From positions 62,133,854 through 62,197,853 of the forward strand of contig NC_134096.1 in assembly GCF_000715075.1 (NCBI RefSeq): a DNA stretch of 64,000 nt, in the 5' to 3' direction. Shown here piece by piece: positions 58,411 to 64,000 of this stretch (position 1 is the stretch's first letter; each line of letters begins with the position of its first letter). The notes under the pieces are model-generated. The model was given only the letters and a program-made list of their open reading frames with translations. It did not search any database and was not told where the DNA came from. The DNA comes from Nicotiana tabacum. Taxonomy: Eukaryota > Streptophyta > Magnoliopsida > Solanales > Solanaceae. Made by a program: the position numbers and the translations under genes.

Positions 58411-61150
58411 ATACAACGATATACATAAGGAGACGTTCTCATGGATCTGGTTTTGAAAGGAGTAGTGACGATGACAAGTATGCTTTTAATTCCTTCAGGG
58501 TTTGGACGCACTCTGAAGTCCATTAGAGGTCGTTCTTCTTGAGTACAGAAAAGAATGTGACATATATCCGATGATCGTAAAATAAACCTTGACAGGGCGG
58601 CGATCATGCCAGTCAACCTTTGAACTTGAGTTTTAGTGGTCAAGTGCTCTGATATCCCCTCGATGGCTTTGATTTGGTTAGGATTGACTTCGATCCCCCT
58701 TTGTGATACCAGGAAACCTAGAAACTTTCCTGAGGCCATGCCAAACGCACACTTTTTGGGGTTCAACTTCATTCTGTATCGCTTGAGTATGTTGAAAGTT
58801 TCTCTCAGATGGTCGATGTGATCTTCTTTCCTTTTGGACTTGACCAGCATGTCGCCTATATAGACTTCCATCATCTTACCGAGTTGGTCCTTGAACAACC
58901 TCGTCACCAACCGTTGGTAAGTCTCCCCTGCGTTCTTTAACCCCGAAGGGCCTGACCCTGTAGCAGTACGTCCCTTGATGGGTGATGAAGGTGGTTTTTT
59001 CCTGATCCTCTTCTTCCATGAGGATTTGATTATAACCTGAACACGTGCGTTGCACTTGTATTCCAAGTTATTTTTATAAAAGTTAGATAAAATATAATAA
59101 ATTTAAATTACATACATATTGCTCAAAGAATATTGTTGATAAACTATTAGAAATTATACATATTAAAAGTTACAGCTCGTTTGAGTGAGAATATATGATA
59201 TTTAAGTGACCATATCTCAAATTCAAAGAAAATCAAATTCAAAAAATTTGAATAACCTTCTCTATCCATTACATTAACTTAGTTTTTTATTATCTCGAAA
59301 GCAAGAAAAATAAAGCAAAACATAAATTTTATAAATTAGTCATCAACAAACCAAAAATACAAATTTAAAAGTACAATATTGCAAGAAGTTCCACCTTGTG
59401 CACCATACAAGAGAGGAGTATAATGACAAGAGATTCGAATTTAAAAAGTACAGTTGATATCAAATTAACCATAAGATAGTTATATGTATATGACGAGATC
59501 CATTTTACAATACAAACTACACAATCAAATAAGAAATTATTCGGAAAAAAGAATTTCAAAAGCTGAGCCAAAGAATAAAGATTCAAGTTAGAAAGACGCA
59601 CACCTCATTTGTGTTGATGCCCATCACAGTAAAGCTAGCCGCGAGGTCTATTCAATTGTCTATAAAAGTATCACGTGAATCCATTTTTCCCCAAAAACGA
59701 AAAATCTCATGATCACAAACTTGATGAAAACAAAACTATGCCAACTTATTTCATGTGGTAGAGCAAACTCTTAAACTAACATGATTTACACGATAAGTAA
59801 GAAGCAAAAATGAAAAAAATTAAAAAGAAAACATGCGCGAGAAGAAAAATCGTTCTCTGCTATCTAAACAAAAATCACCCAAAAGCAAACCAATGTTAAA
59901 AAGTTCATTCTCGCCGGAAAGGAAAAGAGCTCAGCTCGGTGAATTTATCGCCCACTCCTTACACAATACCTATATATATTTGTATTGTATTTATTTAAAA
60001 CAAACAAAATTATACTTTAAAAAAAGGTTAATAATCATGTGTCCGAAGGGACGAGAATAATTCAATTTACATCAATAAAAAGCAAATGATTTTGAATTAT
60101 ATGAATAGAATTTGGTCAAGAAAATAGAAAACTCACTTTTATTATTCCAGCAGATTAGATTTGTGCCAAAAGCATTGCATCATATAGCCTTGATATTACT
60201 CGTTCTTGAAAGTAATAGAATTAAGAATTCTATCAAAGGTAGTCGAACATTAATCTTTTCGGCTCTACTATTGCCACCAAATTTTGAAGACATTGATCTT
60301 ACAACATGACTTTTTTCTGATGAAATCTTAAATAAATTGGTTTATCAGAAAAAGACAATTGCAATAACTGAAAGGAGAGAGATAACTTGAGGGAAACGAA
60401 TAGACATGCAACATGGGGAATGCAAAAAATGTTAGTTCATGAATGTATTAATTAATTTATCAATATAAGTGATGGGATTAATGTCCTTTCATTTGCTTTC
60501 AGGTTTAGATTAACCGAGATGATATTGAAATTCATATCAGCTAAACTTAAAAGAGTACAAATAGCAATTGAAGAGACATTATATGAAGAGTATGTTTATG
60601 TACAAAGGAAGACTATTCAGAAACAATTTGCATTGAAGAGAATTTGGTTCATATTATATTATTAATTGTAACTCCTCGAATTCTTAACTTATTGCTGATT
60701 ACTTTTTCGTGTATCAACGTTCCATGAGTGTTTTGGTAGGGTGGAACAAATTTATCATTTATTGTACAGTAAATTTATTTTTAAATATAAAATTATTATA
60801 AAAATATTATTTAAGAAAAGGGTAAAATTGTCACTTAATTTTAATTGGGTAATATAGTAATTCAACTTTCAGTTTTGATCTTCTCACTTATAATATAGTA
60901 TGATAAACGTCCAAGAAGCTCAGCAGTTCGTTCCCGGCTGTTGCATCGATGAGTTGGTCGATATGGGATAATGGGAATGAATCCTTTGGGCATGCTTTGT
61001 TTAAATTTGTGAAATCCACGCACATCCACCATTTCCCATTCTTCTTCTTAACCATGACCGCGTTGGCGACCCACTGGGTACTTTGACTCTCTGATGGAGC
61101 CATTCTCCAATAATTTTTCCACCTCTTCGCATACCGCGTCATTGACTGTG
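58407..61150 (-). pseudogene. element F reverse transcriptase, split by a Helitron-like insertion; YIDD is YIGD
   Basis: The N-terminal half (60904-61142) shows VANAVMVKKKNGKWWMCVDF, NLNKACPKDSFPLSHIDQLI and ends LLSFLDVY. The C-terminal half resumes at 59041 with SGYNQILMEEEDQEKTTFIT, changes frame near 58940, and shows ETYQRLVTRLFKDQLGKMME and VYIGDMLVKSKRKEDHIDHL. The catalytic YIDD is YIGD (Gly at 58854-58856), so the active site is lost. The split falls exactly between the Tyr and Ser codons. Confidence 0.9.
59042..60903 (-). mobile_element. Helitron-like insertion, 1862 bp
   Basis: On the minus strand it begins TCATACTATATTATAAG and ends AAGTGCAACGCACGTG, where a hairpin CAAGTGC-AAC-GCACGTG can form. 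It lies between A and T of GTTTA|TTCAGG with no target duplication. A TC start, a 3' hairpin, AT insertion and no TSD fit a Helitron. The CTRR end is absent, so it may be truncated or atypical. It carries no Rep/helicase. The two short ORFs (59833-60060, 60112-60309) are not recognised and could be captured gene pieces. Confidence 0.6.
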
Positions 61151-61178
61151 GAGTTAAACTTACGTCTGACGTGTCTTA

Positions 61179-61440
61179 CTAGGGGTGGAATGGGTCGACA
61201 TTCAGTTTGTGTGTGGCGATTTCCTTTGGGATACTCAGCATATATGCATGTCGAATAGAAAACAAATATGCATTAGTAGTTAAAAATTGACGGAATTTAC
61301 CTGGTTCCTGAAGTTTGCAATCAATGTAAGCTTTCTTGTTGTGGTCATTGAGGTCTAATTGAACGAGTCGAGGTCTTCTATGGTCGATCATGCGGCTTTG
61401 ACTATATTTGGGTCTCTGATGACGTCCTCGCTATCGTCAC
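61179..61440 (-). pseudogene. element F segment between protease and RT
   Basis: VQLDLNDHNKKAYIDCKLQE and IPKEIATHKLNVDPFHP are the usual Tat linker that precedes RT. Seventy codons are open. Confidence 0.75.
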
Positions 61441-61554
61441 ATATCTACCTCGACCTTGTTGATTGATATGCCTCTTTTTCTTTGTCCTTCATTTGTTAAG
61501 TGACCGTGCTATCTAGGGAGATGCGGTAACATTCCCGGGATGTGCTTGTTCTCC

Positions 61555-62894
61555 TCATATGCTGAATATTCCCCATGGAGCCGGGAACTTGATGACCTGA
61601 TTTAAGCTGAAAGGGATGGCTCTCATGGTGTGTATCCATGGTCGCCCTATTATGGCATTGTACGTTGTGTCTTGGTCCATTATATAGAACGTGGTTCCCG
61701 GAGTGACTCCACCGGCCAGAACGGGGAGTGTGATTTCACCAGATGTTCGCTCGAATGCATTGTTAAAACTAGTTAGCGTGATACAATGTGATTTCACCAG
61801 AGTGACGCCACCGGCCAGAATGGGGAGTGTGATTTCATCCCAAGTGGTTGGAGGGTACTTCATCAGTCGACTTAATAGCTTTCTAGTCACATTAGAACCA
61901 TCCCTGCTCAGCCCTTTCTTGAAGGATGTGACCGCCATCCCTTCTGACACGTTCGTCAAGGTCATCCTTACTCGGTTGAACCGGGCGAGAAAGTCCCTCA
62001 ATCTATCTCTCGTACACTATTTAATAGCAAATATGTCGTTCACTCTCGTCTCAGCCTTCTTGGCCCCAGCATGGGCCGTTACGAACTTGTCGGCCATCTG
62101 TTCGAAAGTTTCAATGGAGCGCGCAGGTAGTTCCAAATACCATGTTAGCATTCCTCATGTGAGGGTTTCACCAAGTGTTTTCAACAAAATAGAAGATACT
62201 TGTTCTTTGGCGAGGTCGTTGCCTTTCATGGCGGTGACATAGTAAGTCACATGATCTTCAGGGTCGGTCGTGCCATCATATATCCTGAGGTAGGGCAGCA
62301 TTTTAAAGGTTTCTGGTATGGCAAGTGGGGCGGTGTCATCACTATAAGGCTGCTCGACGAATCGGTCGGCATCTCTCTTCGGCAAAAGCTTAGGGGTTCC
62401 TGGTATTTTATCGACCCTTTCTTGGTGTTACCTCATTTAGTCCCGGAGTGGTGTTCTCGTTCTCTATTTCCTCCATCCTTTTTAGAATGACTGCGAGAGT
62501 GCCATCACCTTCACTATTAACGATATTATGAGTAATACATATCGTGTGAGGAGGAGGGAGTTGGTTGTGTTGCTCGTCTGTTGGTTGTATAATGCAAGTT
62601 CTTGCATTTTTTGTGGCCGCGCTTCGGGCGGGCTTGTTGAGGACGTTGGTTAGAGTGTCGGTTAGCCATGCTTCGGGGAGCATTTTTATAGTTGGGGCGT
62701 CTCTTCCCCTATAGATGTGGAGGCTCCCTTACCAAGAGACTTTGTGATGCTACAATGAGGAGGCGATGACCCATCTCAACTAGGGGAGGCATTGGACGTA
62801 GCGCCTTCGTCTGCCTTTTCACAACTTTCGTTGATAACGGTCATGAGGTTAGTTGGGAGGTCATTGATTATTCTCGCCCTCTCTTCTCGATTAC
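61555..62894 (-). pseudogene. element F gag joined to protease remains
   Basis: The gag capsid part reads LPYLRIYDGTTDPEDHVTYY (62155-62385), then ETFEQMADKFVTAHA, then MRDFLARFNRVRMTLTNVSE and AVTSFKKGLSRDGSN (61555-62001). In the same frame it runs into protease-like TTYNAIIGRPWIHTMRAIPF, without the zinc knuckle and protease active site that should lie between. A deletion must have joined them. The N-terminal end (62408-62850) shows a basic stretch and MEEIENENTTPG, and is cut by LTR H at 62895. Confidence 0.83.
61702..61900 (-). repeat. 99-bp tandem duplication in element F gag-protease remains
   Basis: AGTGACTCCACCGGCCAGAA at 61702 and AGTGACGCCACCGGCCAGAA at 61801 begin copies one period (33 codons) apart. 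The encoded motif is GEITLPVLAGGVT and DEITLPILAGGVT. Confidence 0.88.
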
Positions 62895-64000
62895 TCTCAC
62901 GACCCAAAATATCACATGTCCTGATGGCGCCTATCGCAATACTAGGCAAGCCGAAAATCTCAATAATCTACCATATCTTTTAAATTTGAAAATAAATAAT
63001 TAAATTCACTGAGTACATGAGCATCTAATATGAGTACAATGTTTGACTGATAAATACCACTGTCTGAAAATATAGAGCAGTACAATAACTGAAGGAAAGA
63101 GAGACACGGTCAGCGGGTGCCAAGCAGCTACCTTGATAGTCTCCAATTGATAGTACTCTGAAATCTAACAATCTCCGTGTCCGAAAGCATCTGGATCTGC
63201 ACACGAGGTGCAGAGTGTAGTATGAGTACAACTAACTCAATAAGTAACAAGACTAACCTCTAGGCTGAAAGAAATGATGAGCTCCACAGGAACAGTCCAG
63301 TAAAAGTAATGGTACAGAAATGTAGGCACGCTTTCAAGTTCAACAGTTAAACTCAGTACAAGTGAAATGGATCAATACTACATGATATGAGGAATATGAC
63401 ATCTCAGTAGAAAGACCTCATGTAAATACTGGTCACAAATTATCCAGTCACTCGGTACCCTTTATGGCCAATCTTTCCCAGGGGTGTTCCAACCCGTATA
63501 TAAATACACATCGACTGACAATCAGTCACTCAATACCGTATAAGGTCAATCCAGCCCTGGGATAATTTATCCCTAAATATAAATGATACAGACAAGATCC
63601 ATGTCCAAATAACTCATTAAAATACAAATAAGTAAGGCAAGTCCATGCCCTGGGAAAATTCCATCCCAAACATATATATAAGCAGTAAGTAAGCCAAGTC
63701 CATGCCCTGGGAAGTCCATCCCGAATATCGATGATCATCTACGCTCACTAGGGGTGTGTACAGACTCCAGAGGGGATCATTCAGCCCAAGCGTAATACAA
63801 AGCCAATATGGCCTACTGCAGGTGGGCAGTCCCAATCCGTATAATAACAAAGCTTATAAGGCCTGCTGTAGGCGGGCAGCCCCGATCCAAAAATAGTAAA
63901 GTCTATAAGGCTTGCTGCATGCAGGCATCCCCGATCCATATAATGATAATGTATAAAGCCATTATGGTCTGCTGCGTTACGCAGCTCAATCCCATAAATA
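62895..64000 (-). repeat. LTR H, element-B-like, continuing past the window
   Basis: TCTCACGACCC (a changed TGTCACGACCC) and CTGATGGCGCC begin a new LTR that cuts the gag of F. GTGTGTACAGACTCCAGAGG and TTCAGCCCAAG (about 63755-63790) match the LTR of B at 12595-12640. A duplication of 57 bp around AAGTCCATGCCCTGGGA starts at 63639 and 63696. It carries no gene. Confidence 0.75.
63811..64000 (-). repeat. tandem repeat with hairpin units in LTR H
   Basis: Four units start at 63811, 63861, 63910 and 63967 (steps 50, 49, 57): GCCTACTGCAGGTGGGCAG, GCCTGCTGTAGGCGGGCAGC, GCTTGCTGCATGCAGGCA and GTCTGCTGCGTTACGCAGC. Each holds a short inverted repeat of different sequence. Confidence 0.8.

Larger units (their letters stand above)
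56858..62894 (-). mobile_element. element F: Tat-type Ty3 element, partial, without LTRs
   Basis: The minus-strand order is gag, protease, RT, RNase H, a second archaeal-like RNase H and integrase. The second RNase H between RNase H and integrase is the hallmark of the Tat lineage. Its integrase continues at 34786-34932 beyond element E, its RT is split by a Helitron-like insertion, and its gag start is cut by LTR H. No LTR of F is visible. It was there before E, D and the Helitron-like element. Confidence 0.9.

Noticed and set aside
59833..60309. Two short plus-strand ORFs as genes inside the Helitron-like insert
   Set aside because: No domain, start context or second exon is recognisable. 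Kept only as a note on possible capture.

Overview
The window is plant nuclear DNA made almost entirely of nested, decayed LTR retrotransposons. Very long LTRs starting TGTCACGACCC (or ending GGGTCATTACA on the other strand), chromodomain-bearing Ty3 elements of Tekay/Del type, an Athila-type element with a downstream env-like ORF, and a Tat-type element with a second RNase H point to a dicot, most likely Solanaceae (Nicotiana-like). The species is an inference from remembered repeat style, not from a search. No intact protein-coding gene, rRNA, tRNA or CRISPR array was found. The only hint of a host gene is a possible 63-bp exon at the left edge (8-70, minus strand).

Layout from left to right. 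1-415 is unassigned DNA. 416-3107 is a plus-strand, end-less copy of the non-coding interior of element B. Element A (3108-10774, minus) is a degenerate Tekay element with gag, protease, RT, RNase H, integrase and chromodomain and a 3' LTR cut to about 60 bp. 10775-11616 is AT-rich filler. Element B (11622-20113, minus, TSD TTTAT) is a large non-autonomous element without coding capacity (LARD-like) that shares its leader, PBS and PPT with the Tekay elements. 20119-23421 is AT-rich and holds a possible TIR element (21927-23218). An A-like LTR fragment G (23422-23795 and 33869-34785) is split by Tekay element C (23796-33863, minus, TSD TAAGG/CAAGG).

From about 34786 to 62894 lies a Tat-type element F (minus). 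Its integrase is split by Athila-type element E (34933-56852, minus, TSD ATGTT). One LTR of E is in turn split by Tekay element D (35378-43515, plus, TSD ATAAG), so insertion runs F, then E, then D. A Helitron-like insertion (59042-60903) splits the RT of F. The window ends in an LTR of element-B type (62895-64000 and beyond) that cuts the gag of F.

How the parts relate. A, C and D are relatives of the same Tekay lineage. Each encoded the capsid protein and enzymes for copy-and-paste transposition, and B carries only the cis signals and probably relied on them. All copies are dead: premature stops, frameshifts, lost catalytic residues (protease D to Y in C, RNase H D to G and integrase E to K in A, integrase D to N twice and RT YIDD to YIGD in F) and deletions. 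The most unusual signal is a GC-rich module at the same place in every Tekay-type LTR, built of a short palindromic word that differs between elements. The unrelated Athila element carries a comparable array of GCGGCCGC-type words in its LTRs and in the spacer beside its env-like ORF.
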